From positions 27,855 through 91,854 of the forward strand of contig DISD01000050.1 in NCBI GenBank assembly GCA_002435715.1: 64,000 bases of DNA, given 5' to 3'. The translations under genes were made by a program, and so were the position numbers. The stretch is from Rhodospirillaceae bacterium UBA6219 (lineage in GTDB: Bacteria; Pseudomonadota; Alphaproteobacteria; Rhodospirillales; Magnetospirillaceae). This document shows, piece after piece, positions 51,419 to 60,655 of this stretch. How positions within the stretch are numbered: position 1 is the first letter of the stretch; each line of letters begins with the position of its first letter. The notes under the pieces were generated by a model that searched no databases, had not been told where the DNA came from, and saw only the letters and a program-made list of their open reading frames with translations.

Positions 51419-53173
51419 CTAGCCGCGCGCCTGACGGACGTAGTCGCGGAATCGCTCGGCCGCCAGGGGCGGAGAATAACGATAGCCCTGCACCAAGTCG
51501 CAGCCGCGTTCGGTCAGGAAGGCCTGTTGCTCGGCGGTTTCCACCCCTTCCCCCACCACCTGCATGCCCAAGGAATGGCCCAAGGCGATGATGGCTTCGA
51601 TCAACCGGGCATCCTCGGCATTGCGCAGCGCCTCGGCGACGAACGAGCGGTCGATCTTCAAAACGTCCACAGGGAAATGCTTCAGATAGGACAGCGACGC
51701 ATAGCCGGTGCCGAAATCGTCCACCGCGATCTTGGCCCCCAGGTTGCGCACCGCTTCCAGTTTGCGCACCACTTCTTCCCCCGATCCCAGGATCAGGCTT
51801 TCGGTGATTTCCACCGTCACCAATTGCGGGTCCATGCCGCTTTGGTCCAAGGCACGGGTCAGGATGGCGGCGATGTCCGCCTGCTGGACTTGGCGGGGCG
51901 AGACGTTGACGGCGATGCGCAACGGCCCCAGCCCGGCCTGCTGCCAGCTTTTGGCCTCGCACAGCGCCGAATGGGTCAGCCATTCGCCGATGGGCAGGAT
52001 CATCCCCATCTCTTCGGCCAAGGGGACGAATTGTTCGGGATTGACGGCGCCGATATAGCGGTTTTGCCAGCGCAACAGCGCTTCGGCCCCCGCCACCGCG
52101 CCCGTGCTCAGGTCGATCACCGGCTGGTAGACCAGCGAGAATTCGTCATGGCTGAGCGCGTCGGACAATTCGCCGGCCAAACGCGAACGGGCCTGGGCCC
52201 GGGCATCCATGCTGGCGGTGAAGAAACGGAAGGTGCCGCGTCCTGCCGCCTTGGCCTGTTCCAGGGCCGAGGACGCGTTGCGCAACAGCGCTTCCACGTC
52301 TTCACCGTCGCCGGGCCACAACGACACGCCGATGGACGCCGACAACAGAATCTGGTGGGCTTCGATCAACAGGGGTTCATGCAGGGATTCCAGCATCACC
52401 CGCACCACCGCCTCGACTTCCTCGACCTTGTCGACCTGGGGCAGCACGGCGATGAACTCGTCGCCGCCGAAACGGCCCAAGGTGTCGCCCTTGCGCAGGG
52501 CCCGACTGAAGCGGTGGGCGCATTCGCGCAGCACCATGTCGCCCACCGTCATGCCCAAGGTGTCGTTGATGGTCTTGAAACCGTCCAGGCCGATGAACAA
52601 TACCGCCGCGCGGCAATGTTCGCGCCCGGCCAGCACCAGGGCCTGCAACAGCCGATCCAACAGCAACGAACGGTTGGGAAGCCCGGTCAGCGTGTCGAAA
52701 TTGCTGTTCTGCCACAACTTTTCAGCGGTTTCGCAGGCTTCCGAAATGTCGCGGAACATCACTACATGACGGTTCGAGCCCCCATGCATGTCGTGTTCGC
52801 AGGCGATGGACAGGCTTTGCCGATAGGCCTCGCCATTCTTGCGCCGGCTCCAAGTCTCGCCTTCCCAGGCGCTGCCACGGCGCAAATGTTCGCCCACATC
52901 GTCAAGAAAGCGGCCATCGCCCAAAGTGCTGTAAAGGCTGGCCGCCGTTCGGCCGACCATTTCATCGGGCATGAAACCGGTAATGGCGGTGAAGGCGGGG
53001 TTGACCACCAGGATCCGCCATTGGTTATCGCAGACCAGCATGGCTTCCGCCGCCATGTCGAAGGCAGCACGAAACAAACGCAATTCGGCGTTTTCGCACT
53101 CAAGCTCTTGCAAACGCTGATCGGGTCCCAAACAAACACTCCCGGTTGTAAGAGCTTCATATAGCCAGGGCAT
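51419..53173 (-). CDS. PAS-GGDEF-EAL c-di-GMP turnover protein
   Basis: A 584-residue cytoplasmic protein. Residues 30-150 are a PAS domain (AFDMAAEAMLVCDNQWRILVVNPAFTAITGF). The diguanylate cyclase domain has an intact GGDEF (236-240) and an inhibitory I-site RxxD five residues before it (RKGD). The phosphodiesterase domain has EAL (364-366), the NVSPRQ and TVEITES Mg-binding elements, DDFGTGYASLSYL and the GEGVET loop. Both activities appear possible, so it may make and degrade c-di-GMP. A hairpin-rich 230-base leader lies upstream. Its target is not identified, but motility and envelope functions are likely given the neighbours. Confidence 0.93.
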   Translation of the reverse strand: MPWLYEALTTGSVCLGPDQRLQELECENAELRLFRAAFDMAAEAMLVCDNQWRILVVNPAFTAITGFMPDEMVGRTAASLYSTLGDGRFLDDVGEHLRRGSAWEGETWSRRKNGEAYRQSLSIACEHDMHGGSNRHVVMFRDISEACETAEKLWQNSNFDTLTGLPNRSLLLDRLLQALVLAGREHCRAAVLFIGLDGFKTINDTLGMTVGDMVLRECAHRFSRALRKGDTLGRFGGDEFIAVLPQVDKVEEVEAVVRVMLESLHEPLLIEAHQILLSASIGVSLWPGDGEDVEALLRNASSALEQAKAAGRGTFRFFTASMDARAQARSRLAGELSDALSHDEFSLVYQPVIDLSTGAVAGAEALLRWQNRYIGAVNPEQFVPLAEEMGMILPIGEWLTHSALCEAKSWQQAGLGPLRIAVNVSPRQVQQADIAAILTRALDQSGMDPQLVTVEITESLILGSGEEVVRKLEAVRNLGAKIAVDDFGTGYASLSYLKHFPVDVLKIDRSFVAEALRNAEDARLIEAIIALGHSLGMQVVGEGVETAEQQAFLTERGCDLVQGYRYSPPLAAERFRDYVRQARG

Positions 53174-53221
53174 GGCACGCTAAACAAGCGGCGCGCCTTC
53201 GTAAACCCATAAAGGAAGTGT

Positions 53222-53404
53222 GCCTATAAATTAGGCTCATATATACCATGCATAAAATTCAGGCGTCCGACCTTGCCCAAACCCATCAACCCTGTCATCA
53301 TCCCTGATGTCCATGGTGGCTTTTTCCTCCCGGCCACCTCTGACGAGACCTGAAGAGCTCTTCTCGACGAACAAGCCGCGCGCCCCTTCCTGGCGCGCGG
53401 TTTT
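53222..53404. other. Hairpin-rich intergenic region with plus-strand terminator
   Basis: Between the GGDEF-EAL gene and the transporter gene are a palindrome GCCTA-TAAAT-TAGGC (53222-53236), a hairpin GGTGGC-N12-GCCACC (53315-53338), and a strong hairpin CCGCGCGCC-N7-GGCGCGCGG followed by TTTT (53376-53404). The last works as a terminator on the plus strand, where no gene precedes it; on the minus strand it may instead end the transporter transcript. An AT-rich CATATATACC-CATAAAAT stretch could be a promoter for a small plus-strand RNA. Confidence 0.35.
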
Positions 53405-53407
53405 CGT

Positions 53408-55054
53408 TCATCCCGCCCACAGAACCAAAGCGATGACCTGGGGCGCCACCACCCGCAGCACCATGACCAGCGGATAGACCGTGGCATAGGACAAGATCGG
53501 CGCTTCCGAGGACGCCAACCCCTGGGCGAAGGCCAAGGCCGGCGGATCGGTCATCGACCCGGCCAGCAATCCGCACATGGTCAGGTAGTTCACCCGGGTC
53601 AACAGCGTCCCCACCAACGCCACGGTGACCAGCGGCAACAGGGTGATCAGCACCCCCCAGGCCATCCAACTGAGGCCCGGCCCGTGGACCAGGGTCTCGA
53701 CGAAGCCGTGCCCCGACTTGACGCCGACGGCGGCCAGGAACAAGGCGATGCCCAGATCGCGCATCAAATGGTTGGCGGCCGGCGGCATGAACCACACCAC
53801 CCGGCCCACATGGCCCAGCCGCGACAGCAAAATGGCCACCACCAGCGGCCCCCCCGCCAACCCCAACTTGATGGAGGACGGCAGGCCGGGCAGCAGGATG
53901 GGCAGCGAGCCCAACAGCATGCCCAAAGCGATGCCGATGAAGATGGAGGTCATCTGGGTTTCCAGCAACGCCTTGGAGCGGTTGCCGATGATCCCGGCCA
54001 CCAGGGGCATGGATTCAGGGGCGCCGACCACCGTCAGCATGTCGCCGAATTGAAGTTTCAAACTGGAATCGGGCACCAGTTCATGCCCGCCACGGTTGAC
54101 CCGGCTGACCACCACGCCATGAGTCCCGCGCAAATTCAGTTGCCCCAGGGTCCGGCCCAGCATTTCCGAACGGGTGACCACCTGGCGTTCCCAAACCACG
54201 TCAGCGCTGTCCATGGTCTTCAAATCCACCGCCGCCACCGGTCCCAGCAAACGGTTCAGACGCGGCAGGCGCGAAGCCGGCCCCACCGCCAGCACCACGT
54301 CGCCTTCGGCCAAGGTGTCCTCGGCATGGACCACGTGCTGGCTGCCGTCATGCAGCACCCGCGACAACACCACGCCCATTTCCTTCAATTCGTCCAGATC
54401 GCGCAGCCGCACGCCGAACACCGCCGGGTTCTTGATCTCGACGTTGACGGTTTCCAACTGTTCCTGACCGGCGGCGCGGGCCGCATCGAAATCGGCCGCC
54501 GCCTTGGCCGGGCTTTGGCGGAACACCAGACGCAGGATCAGCATGGAGGCCAGAATGCCGACGATGCCGAAAGGATAGGCCACCGCATAGGCTTGGCCTT
54601 GAATCGCCCCGGTCACCCCCAATTGCGTCAGCACTTCCTGACCGGCGGCCAAGGACGGCGTGTTGGTCACCGCGCCTGACAACAGGCCCAAGGCGGCGGG
54701 GAGTTCGACCCCGCCCCACAAATGCACCGCCACGGCCAACAACGAGCCCAGGACCACGACAGCGGCCGCCATCAGGTTCAAGGCCATGCCGTCTTTCTGA
54801 AAGGCCTGGAAAAAGCCCGGCCCCACCGTCACGCCGATGGCGTAGACGAACAGCACCAAGCCGAATTCGCGGGCGAAGGCCAGCATGGTGGGATCAAGGG
54901 TCAGGCCGAAATGGCCCAGCGCCAGGCCGGCGAACAACACGCCGCCCACCCCCAGCTTGACGCCGCCCAGCTTGATCTGTCCCAAGGCCAAGCCGCCGGC
55001 AGCAGCCAAGGACAGAACCAAAAGCGCTTGCGCCGGTCCGTGCAATTCCATCAT
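53408..55054 (-). CDS. AspT/YidE-YbjL-type membrane transporter with two TrkA_C domains
   Basis: A 548-residue membrane protein, started at ATG 55054 after GGGGTGGGG; the in-frame ATG at 55051 is an alternative. About ten transmembrane helices flank a cytoplasmic middle region (about 200-375) containing two TrkA_C-like regulatory domains (IKNPAVFGVRLRDL...VVLSRVLHDG and VVTRSEMLGRTLGQL...VVSRVNRGG). The duplicated membrane halves have the aspartate:alanine-exchanger (AAE) signature GLLSGAVTNTPSLAA and GLLAGSMTDPPALAFA. Members exchange dicarboxylates or amino acids; the substrate here is unknown. Confidence 0.88.
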   Translation of the reverse strand: MMELHGPAQALLVLSLAAAGGLALGQIKLGGVKLGVGGVLFAGLALGHFGLTLDPTMLAFAREFGLVLFVYAIGVTVGPGFFQAFQKDGMALNLMAAAVVVLGSLLAVAVHLWGGVELPAALGLLSGAVTNTPSLAAGQEVLTQLGVTGAIQGQAYAVAYPFGIVGILASMLILRLVFRQSPAKAAADFDAARAAGQEQLETVNVEIKNPAVFGVRLRDLDELKEMGVVLSRVLHDGSQHVVHAEDTLAEGDVVLAVGPASRLPRLNRLLGPVAAVDLKTMDSADVVWERQVVTRSEMLGRTLGQLNLRGTHGVVVSRVNRGGHELVPDSSLKLQFGDMLTVVGAPESMPLVAGIIGNRSKALLETQMTSIFIGIALGMLLGSLPILLPGLPSSIKLGLAGGPLVVAILLSRLGHVGRVVWFMPPAANHLMRDLGIALFLAAVGVKSGHGFVETLVHGPGLSWMAWGVLITLLPLVTVALVGTLLTRVNYLTMCGLLAGSMTDPPALAFAQGLASSEAPILSYATVYPLVMVLRVVAPQVIALVLWAG

Positions 55055-55119
55055 CCCCACCCCATCGTTGCAGCGCAACAAGCGTGTCGCAGCAGCGCGA
55101 CCTTGGCAAGGACGAAGCG

Positions 55120-56721
55120 TTACGGCATCGATTTCGCCAATTCCATCAGATCGACCGCCCCACCCCGCCAGCCATAAGGATCTGCCCCCTTGGCGCCTTG
55201 GGCCAAAGCGATGGTCGCCCCCCACATGTCCTTGTCCAACTGACCGCGCAGGATCTGGCCGAAACCGGCGATGGCGACGGCGAAACGGACATCGTCGCTG
55301 GCGGAATCCAGATTGGGCAGGTCTTGGGAAGGGCTTACCGCCAAGGTGGACAGACGGCTTTCACTTTGTCCCGGCACTTTGTGGCGCAGCTTGACGAAGG
55401 CGTATTCGTCGTTGACCTGCCCCGTGGCGGTTTCGGCCTTTTTCTTCGGCGCGTAACGCAGATCGTCCATGGCCTTGCCAGAGACCCCCACCGGCAGGAA
55501 TTCATAGAGGGCGGTCACCGAGTGACCGGCGCCGATTTCGCCGGCATCCACCTTGTCGTTGTTGAAATCGGCGCGGCGCAAGGCCCGGGTCTCGTAACCG
55601 ATCAGCCGGTATTCGGCCACCTTGGCGGGGTTGAATTCGACCTGGATCTTGACGTCGTCGGCCACCGGTATCACCGAGGATTCCAACTGGTTCACCAGCA
55701 CCTTGCGGGCCTCCAGCAGGCTGTCCAGATAGGCCGCCTGACCATTGCCGGCCTGGGCCAAGCTTTGCATGGTGGTGTCGTTCAGATTGCCCAAACCCAC
55801 CCCCAGTACCGTCAGATAGATACCGGTCTTACGCTTTTCGGTGATCAATTCCTCAAGGGCCCTGGGTGAACTCGCACCGAGATTGAAATCGCCGTCGGTG
55901 GCCAGGATCACCCGATTGGCGGCGTTGCCTTCGAACATGGCTTGGGCCTGGGCATAAGCCGCGTTCAGACCGGCGGCGCCGGCCGTGCCGCCCCCCGCCC
56001 TCAATCCGTCGATGGCGGCCAAAATCTTGGCGCGTTCACCGGCGACGGTGGGTTCCAGCCGGATGGCGGTGCCGCTGGCATAAGTGACCAACGCCACCTT
56101 GTCGTCGGGCCGCAGGGCTTCCACCAATTGCCGCAGCGACGCCTGCACCAGGGGCAGACGATCCGCCCCCATCATCGATCCCGACACGTCGACCAGGAAG
56201 GTCAAATTGGCGGGTGGCCGAGTGCCCGTCGTCGGCGCCCAGGCCTTGATGCCCAGATGCAGCAGCTTGGCGCCCTTCTTCCACGGCGACGGCACGATGG
56301 TGGCATGGGTGGCGAAACCATCCTGGCGCTTTTCGGGACCGGCGTAATCATAGGGGAAATAGTTGATCATCTCTTCCACCCGCACCGCCTGGGCCGGCAC
56401 CTTGCCGGTCTGGCTGAGCAGACGACGCATCACCGCATAGGACGCGGTGTCCACTTCGGCGGAAAAGGTCGACACCGGGTTGTCCCCGGTGGAAAGCCAA
56501 GTCGAGGGTGGCGCGTCGGGCATGTCCTTGAACGGCGCCTGGATTTGGCGGGGCGGCGAATAAACGATGTCGGCCATCATGGGCCTGAACGCGACCGGTG
56601 GGGCCATGGACCGTGCCGGGGCGGGTGCCGCCCCGGTTGCGTGCGAAACTTCGTTTGTGGTCGTGGTCTCGCAGCCGGCCACCGCCAGCGCACAGATCAG
56701 GGGCAATAGGCGACGCATCAT
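55120..56721 (-). CDS. VWA-domain lipoprotein, YfbK-like
   Basis: A 533-residue protein starting at ATG 56721 with GGAGG five bases upstream. The signal peptide has a lipobox (ALAVAGC, Cys17 in MMRRLLPLICALAVAGC), so it is lipid-anchored. An N-terminal domain (about 75-160, TWLSTGDNPVSTFSAEVDTASYAVMRR and RVEEMINYFPYDY) precedes a von Willebrand type A domain with intact MIDAS (FLVDVSGSMMG, then TYASG and ATDGDFNLG). The C-terminus has the DUF3520-type region (SDDVRFAVAIAGFGQILRG). E. coli YfbK is similar. The role is unknown; a metal-dependent protein interaction at the envelope is likely. Confidence 0.9.
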   Translation of the reverse strand: MMRRLLPLICALAVAGCETTTTNEVSHATGAAPAPARSMAPPVAFRPMMADIVYSPPRQIQAPFKDMPDAPPSTWLSTGDNPVSTFSAEVDTASYAVMRRLLSQTGKVPAQAVRVEEMINYFPYDYAGPEKRQDGFATHATIVPSPWKKGAKLLHLGIKAWAPTTGTRPPANLTFLVDVSGSMMGADRLPLVQASLRQLVEALRPDDKVALVTYASGTAIRLEPTVAGERAKILAAIDGLRAGGGTAGAAGLNAAYAQAQAMFEGNAANRVILATDGDFNLGASSPRALEELITEKRKTGIYLTVLGVGLGNLNDTTMQSLAQAGNGQAAYLDSLLEARKVLVNQLESSVIPVADDVKIQVEFNPAKVAEYRLIGYETRALRRADFNNDKVDAGEIGAGHSVTALYEFLPVGVSGKAMDDLRYAPKKKAETATGQVNDEYAFVKLRHKVPGQSESRLSTLAVSPSQDLPNLDSASDDVRFAVAIAGFGQILRGQLDKDMWGATIALAQGAKGADPYGWRGGAVDLMELAKSMP

Positions 56722-56785
56722 GGCTAACCTCCGACTTGGACAGCCCAAGCAGAATTTCGCGCAATGATGGCTGAATTAAGTTCCC

Positions 56786-57424
56786 CTATCGCACCGCTGG
56801 AAAGATGACCTGGCCGGCACAGCGGTCGCGCACCGACTTGCTGCAATCGGTGAATTTCAGGTCCTTGGACAGACAGATCCGCAACTCGGCGCCGTAGCGG
56901 CCCCGGCAGACCACGGCGATCTGATCCGCCCCCAGGCCGGGATTGGCCTTGATGAACAGATCCTCGACCTGTGAGGGGGCCAGGGTGAACATGGCCTTGG
57001 GGGCGCTGAATTCCGCCGGCAGCTTGACGGCGGCGAAGGCCTGGGCGGTCTTGGCGAAATATTCGGCCGGAGCGGTGCCGTCACAGGTGCCGTGGCGCGC
57101 CCATTCGTGCTCGATCAGCTTTTTGCTGGGCATGATGGGCAAGGTCTTGGCCACCACGTCATCGGGCACCGGCTGCGGCTCGGCTGCGCATTGGGCCGGA
57201 TAGCCGCTTTCGGCATATTGCGGCCACAGCCCGTGGACGACGAAACCATAGCCTTTGGGACCGCCGCATTGATCGGGGTCGTCGCGCCCGGCGCGGCTGG
57301 CGCAATAGGTCGGCGACCACGACAACGACAGCACATATTGGTCGAATTGACCGGGCGGCGCCGGCTTTTGCGCCCAAGCCGGCAGGGCGAACAAGCAGGC
57401 CAGGGCGATGATCACGACACGCAT
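56786..57424 (-). CDS. Ribonuclease T2 family protein (periplasmic)
   Basis: A 212-residue secreted endoribonuclease, started at ATG 57424 with GGAGG six bases upstream; a start at 57451 is less likely. The signal peptide is MRVVIIALACLFALPAWA. Both catalytic segments are present: CAS I FVVHGLWPQ (His64) and CAS II IEHEWARHGTC (His106, Glu107, His111). Eight or more Cys in the mature part suit disulfides. RNase T2 enzymes cleave RNA through 2',3'-cyclic phosphates without base preference; E. coli RNase I is the well-known relative. It probably scavenges extracellular RNA or acts on RNA after envelope damage. Confidence 0.93.
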   Translation of the reverse strand: MRVVIIALACLFALPAWAQKPAPPGQFDQYVLSLSWSPTYCASRAGRDDPDQCGGPKGYGFVVHGLWPQYAESGYPAQCAAEPQPVPDDVVAKTLPIMPSKKLIEHEWARHGTCDGTAPAEYFAKTAQAFAAVKLPAEFSAPKAMFTLAPSQVEDLFIKANPGLGADQIAVVCRGRYGAELRICLSKDLKFTDCSKSVRDRCAGQVIFPAVR

Positions 57425-57533
57425 GGGCGACCTCCATTGCAATGGTTTCAATTTACCCGCGCCGAAATCCTTGACAAGCGCCTTGACTACGCCCTGAATT
57501 GCGCCCTTCCCGCCACAGGAACCAAATCAAATC

Positions 57534-58733
57534 ATGCGTCATCCGCCGCCGTCCGTGGTCCCCTTGGACCGCATCCTGCCCGACGAACCCTTGCTGATGA
57601 TGGGCGCCGGCCCGGTGCCGATCCCGGCCAAGGTGGCCCAGGCCAATTCCATCGTCATCAATCACCTGGGCGAAACCATGAACCGGGTGATCGAGCAGGT
57701 CAAAGCCATGGCCCGCTATGTGTTCCAGACCCAGTCCGGGCAGATCCTGGGCGTCGCCGGTCCGGCCTCGGCGGCCATGGAAATGGCAGTGTGCAACCTG
57801 GTGGAACCGGGCACCAAGGTGCTGGCGGTGTGCAACGGCTATTTCAGCCGCCGTCTGGCCGAAATGGCCGAACGCTGCCAGGCCGACGTGGTGGTGTTGG
57901 AAATCGCCAACGGCGAACCGGCGCGCCCCGACGAGATCGAAGCCGCCATCAAGGCCCACCGCCCGACCTTGCTGACCATCGTCCAGGGCGAGACGTCCAA
58001 CACCGTGTGGAACCGCTATCTGCCGGAAATCTGCGCCGTCGCCCGTACTTATGACTGCCTGATGGTGGTGGACGCGGTGTGTACGTTGTCCACCATGCGT
58101 CTGGACATGGATGAATGGGGCGTCGACGCCCTGATCACCGGTGGCCAAAAGGGGCTGTCGTCCATTCCCGGCGTGTCCCTGTTGGCTTTTTCCGACCAAG
58201 CCTGGAAGCGCATCGAGGGCCGCAACGCCCCCATGGCGCAATGGACCTTGGACGCCCGTCTGGCCGATCGTTTCTGGAACAAGAATTCGTACCATTACAC
58301 CGCGCCGGTGTCGGGCATCATGGCCATCCACGAAGCCCTGCGCCTGATCTGCGCCGAGACCCTGCCCGCCCGCTTCCACCGCCACGAATTGTGTTCGTTG
58401 GCCCTGCAGGGCGGCATCGAGGCCATGGGCCTGGAATTGCTGGTCAAGCCGGAATGCCGGCTGAATTCGGTCATCGGCATCAAGGTGCCGACCGGGGTGT
58501 CGCCCGACGACGTGCGCCGCCACATGTCCAACGTGCACCGGGTGGAAATCTCGGGGGCTTTCGGCCTGGACATCCTGCGCATCGGCCAGATGGGCGAGCA
58601 ATGCCACGCCCACACCATCTTCCGCACCTTGCACGCTTTCGGTTCCAGCCTGAAAGCCCACGGCGCCAAGCTGGACCTGCCGGCCGGCGTCGCCGAACTG
58701 GAACGCATCCTGGCCGAAGGTCAGGTCACCTGA
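57534..58733 (+). CDS. Class V aminotransferase (alanine-glyoxylate/serine-pyruvate type)
   Basis: A 399-residue PLP enzyme. Signatures are the N-terminal LLMMGAGPVPIPAKV, the Asp of the PLP pyridine site in MVVDAVCTLS (SVSS in most members; here DAVCT), and the PLP-binding Lys in TGGQKGLSSIPG. QGETSNTVWN is also typical. It likely transaminates glyoxylate with alanine or serine; the Cys at DAVCT replaces a usual Ser or Thr, which is worth noting. Its 3' end overlaps the convergent ECF gene by 13 bases. Confidence 0.87.
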   Translation: MRHPPPSVVPLDRILPDEPLLMMGAGPVPIPAKVAQANSIVINHLGETMNRVIEQVKAMARYVFQTQSGQILGVAGPASAAMEMAVCNLVEPGTKVLAVCNGYFSRRLAEMAERCQADVVVLEIANGEPARPDEIEAAIKAHRPTLLTIVQGETSNTVWNRYLPEICAVARTYDCLMVVDAVCTLSTMRLDMDEWGVDALITGGQKGLSSIPGVSLLAFSDQAWKRIEGRNAPMAQWTLDARLADRFWNKNSYHYTAPVSGIMAIHEALRLICAETLPARFHRHELCSLALQGGIEAMGLELLVKPECRLNSVIGIKVPTGVSPDDVRRHMSNVHRVEISGAFGLDILRIGQMGEQCHAHTIFRTLHAFGSSLKAHGAKLDLPAGVAELERILAEGQVT

Positions 58734-59569
58734 GAAATGATATCGGGGTCTGCCATCAGGTAGACCCCGAAAATCTTTCCATCCCGACAGCCGAAGCTCA
58801 GCACCCAGCGGGCACCGTCTGAATCCGCGCCCACCAGGGCCGGCAGACCGTTGATGACGGCCGGGCGCAGAACGAAATCCGCGGGCAGGAACTTGCGCCG
58901 CACCCCCAACAGGAAGCGGCTGACCTTGTCGGGCCCCAAGATGGGGTTCAGCGCCGCCTTGCCCTTGGCACCGGCATAGCTGACCAGACGACAATCGTCA
59001 CCCAGCAAGGCCACCAGGGTAGCATAGTCGCGTTGTTCGCAGGCGCTGGCGAATCGTTGCACCAAGCTGGCGGTCTGCGCTGCATCCCAGGCGAAACGTG
59101 GCTGGCCTTTCAGGGCGGCCCGCGCCCGGCTCATGATCTGGCGGCAGGTGGGGATGGTCTTGTCCACAATGGCGGCGATCTCGGCGAAATCCAGATCCAT
59201 CGCCTCGCGCAGCACATAGACGGCGCGTTGTTCGGGGCTCAGGCGTTCCAGCAACAGCAACAGGCCGGTGGACAAATCCGCCTCGCCCGCTTCCACCGGG
59301 TCGAACCACGGTTCGGGCAACCATTGACGGGACAATTGGCGCTGACGCCTGGCCTTGCGCAGGCGGTCGATGGACAGGCGGGTGACCTGGGTGGTCAGAA
59401 ACGCCGCCGCATCGTGCACGCTTCCGTCCTCCACCGCGCACCATTTCAGCCAGGCGTCCTGGACCACGTCGTCGGCGTCGCTGGCACTGCCCAACATGCG
59501 GTAAGCCAGCAGCCGCAAACGCGGCCGCTGGTCTAAAAACGGGGTCAGCCGAGGGTCAGCCGTGGTCAT
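58721..59569 (-). CDS. ECF41-family sigma factor with SnoaL-like C-terminus
   Basis: A 282-residue extracytoplasmic-function sigma factor. Region 2 (about 15-75) and region 4 (about 105-165, LSPEQRAVYVLREAMDLDFAEIAAIVDKT) are followed by an extra SnoaL-like domain of about 110 residues. The linker WLPEP (residues 83-87) and a C-terminal DPDI element are hallmarks of ECF41 factors, in which the C-terminal domain regulates activity in place of an anti-sigma. It overlaps the upstream partner gene by 14 bases. A matching ECF41 promoter is present before the partner gene, so the operon is probably autoregulated. Confidence 0.92.
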   Translation of the reverse strand: MTTADPRLTPFLDQRPRLRLLAYRMLGSASDADDVVQDAWLKWCAVEDGSVHDAAAFLTTQVTRLSIDRLRKARRQRQLSRQWLPEPWFDPVEAGEADLSTGLLLLLERLSPEQRAVYVLREAMDLDFAEIAAIVDKTIPTCRQIMSRARAALKGQPRFAWDAAQTASLVQRFASACEQRDYATLVALLGDDCRLVSYAGAKGKAALNPILGPDKVSRFLLGVRRKFLPADFVLRPAVINGLPALVGADSDGARWVLSFGCRDGKIFGVYLMADPDIISQVT

Positions 59570-59987
59570 AAGCCGAGATTCCCACCCGGTTCCAGGCGTT
59601 GATCACACCGATGATCATGGTCAGTTCGGCGATGGCCTGATCCGAATAATGACGGCGCAGGTCGGCCAGCAGGGCCGGGACTTTGTCCTCGTGCTGGGCG
59701 GTCAGCGCCTCGGCCCAGGCAAAGGCGGCTTTTTCGTCCGGGGTGAACAGATCGGACTTGGCCCAATCGGCCACCGCGTCCAGACGGTCCTGGCCGACGC
59801 CGTCGCGCCGCCCCCATTCCACGTGCAGGTTCTGGCAGAACAGGCATTTGTTGATCTGCGACACCCGCAAATCCACCAGATGCTTGAACCCGGCCCCCAA
59901 GCTGGATTGCGCCAGGGTTTCAGAGACGGCGTAAAGGCCCTGATAAGCGGGCTTGGCCAGGGAAGAGACGTCGAAACGGATATTCAT
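59556..59987 (-). CDS. Carboxymuconolactone-decarboxylase-family protein (ECF41 partner)
   Basis: A 143-residue AhpD-like protein with the redox motif C48-LF-C51-xxx-H55 (KCLFCQNLH). Such proteins are the standard genomic partners of ECF41 sigma factors and are usually their targets. They may reduce peroxides or other oxidised substrates; the specific substrate is unknown. It starts at ATG 59987 with AAAGGA about 14 bases upstream (spacing is a little long) and is followed by the sigma factor gene with a 14-base overlap. Confidence 0.9.
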   Translation of the reverse strand: MNIRFDVSSLAKPAYQGLYAVSETLAQSSLGAGFKHLVDLRVSQINKCLFCQNLHVEWGRRDGVGQDRLDAVADWAKSDLFTPDEKAAFAWAEALTAQHEDKVPALLADLRRHYSDQAIAELTMIIGVINAWNRVGISAYDHG

Positions 59988-60020
59988 CGGGGCATTCCTT
60001 TCGGTTCAGAGATACCCCCA

Positions 60021-60048
60021 TGACGCGCGGGCGCCGTCAAACGTGACA
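60021..60048 (-). promoter_or_regulatory. ECF41-type promoter
   Basis: On the minus strand TGTCACG (60042-60048) and CGTCA (60021-60025) are separated by 16 bases, matching the published ECF41 consensus TGTCACA-N15-17-CGTC, and lie 34 bases or so upstream of the carboxymuconolactone-decarboxylase gene. The seventh base of the -35 element differs from the consensus. Confidence 0.75.
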
Positions 60049-60053
60049 GGTCG

Positions 60054-60614
60054 TCAGTCTTTTTTTTCTTCCGGCAGCTGATGGCGCAGGATCAGCGGAC
60101 CTTGGGCCAGCATGAAAACCAAGGTGATGATCAGACTGCCCGGCATCTTCCACAACACCCAATGGTCGGTGCTCATCACATGGCGGACGATTTCGTTGGC
60201 CACCGCCATGGCGACGAAGAACAAGGCGACACGTAATGACAGCTTGCGCCAGCCGGCATCGTCCAGGGCGATGGCGTGGCCCAGAACCTTTTTCAGCGCC
60301 AGCTTGCCCATCGCCAGTCCGCCGCCGATCACCAGTACGAACAGGGCATAGATGATGGTCGGCTTCATCTTGATGAAGGTGTCGTCGTGCAGCCACAGGG
60401 TCAGACCGCCGAACACCAGGACGATCACCGCGGTGACCACCGGCATCAACGGCAACTTACGGGAAATGGCATAGGACAGCCCGACCCCGACGACGGTGGC
60501 GATCATCAGGGCGATGGTGGCCGGCATCAGGCCTTGCGAGAAATAGATAGCGACGAAAATGGCCAAGGGGCCGTATTCGACCGCGGGCTTCAGCCAAGCC
60601 GGTTCCTTACCCAC
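60054..60614 (-). CDS. yciB: Septation protein A (YciB/IspZ)
   Basis: A 186-residue inner-membrane protein, about the usual length. I start at GTG 60614, with AAAGGA six bases upstream; an open frame continues to 60761 but overlaps the next gene. Six hydrophobic helices are visible. Family motifs are the N-terminal PAVEYGPLAIFVAIYF, WLHDDTFIKMKPTIIYALF, and TDHWVLWKMPG near the C-terminus. YciB is involved in septum formation and envelope homeostasis with YciC in E. coli; the mechanism is not settled. Confidence 0.93.
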   Translation of the reverse strand: MGKEPAWLKPAVEYGPLAIFVAIYFSQGLMPATIALMIATVVGVGLSYAISRKLPLMPVVTAVIVLVFGGLTLWLHDDTFIKMKPTIIYALFVLVIGGGLAMGKLALKKVLGHAIALDDAGWRKLSLRVALFFVAMAVANEIVRHVMSTDHWVLWKMPGSLIITLVFMLAQGPLILRHQLPEEKKD

Positions 60615-60655
60615 GCTTGATCCTTTCGCGATTTCGGGGCGGTCCTTATAGCCGA

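Noticed and set aside
53174..53407. c-di-GMP riboswitch upstream of the GGDEF-EAL gene
   Set aside because: The leader contains hairpins, but no conserved riboswitch core sequence could be recognised on the minus strand.
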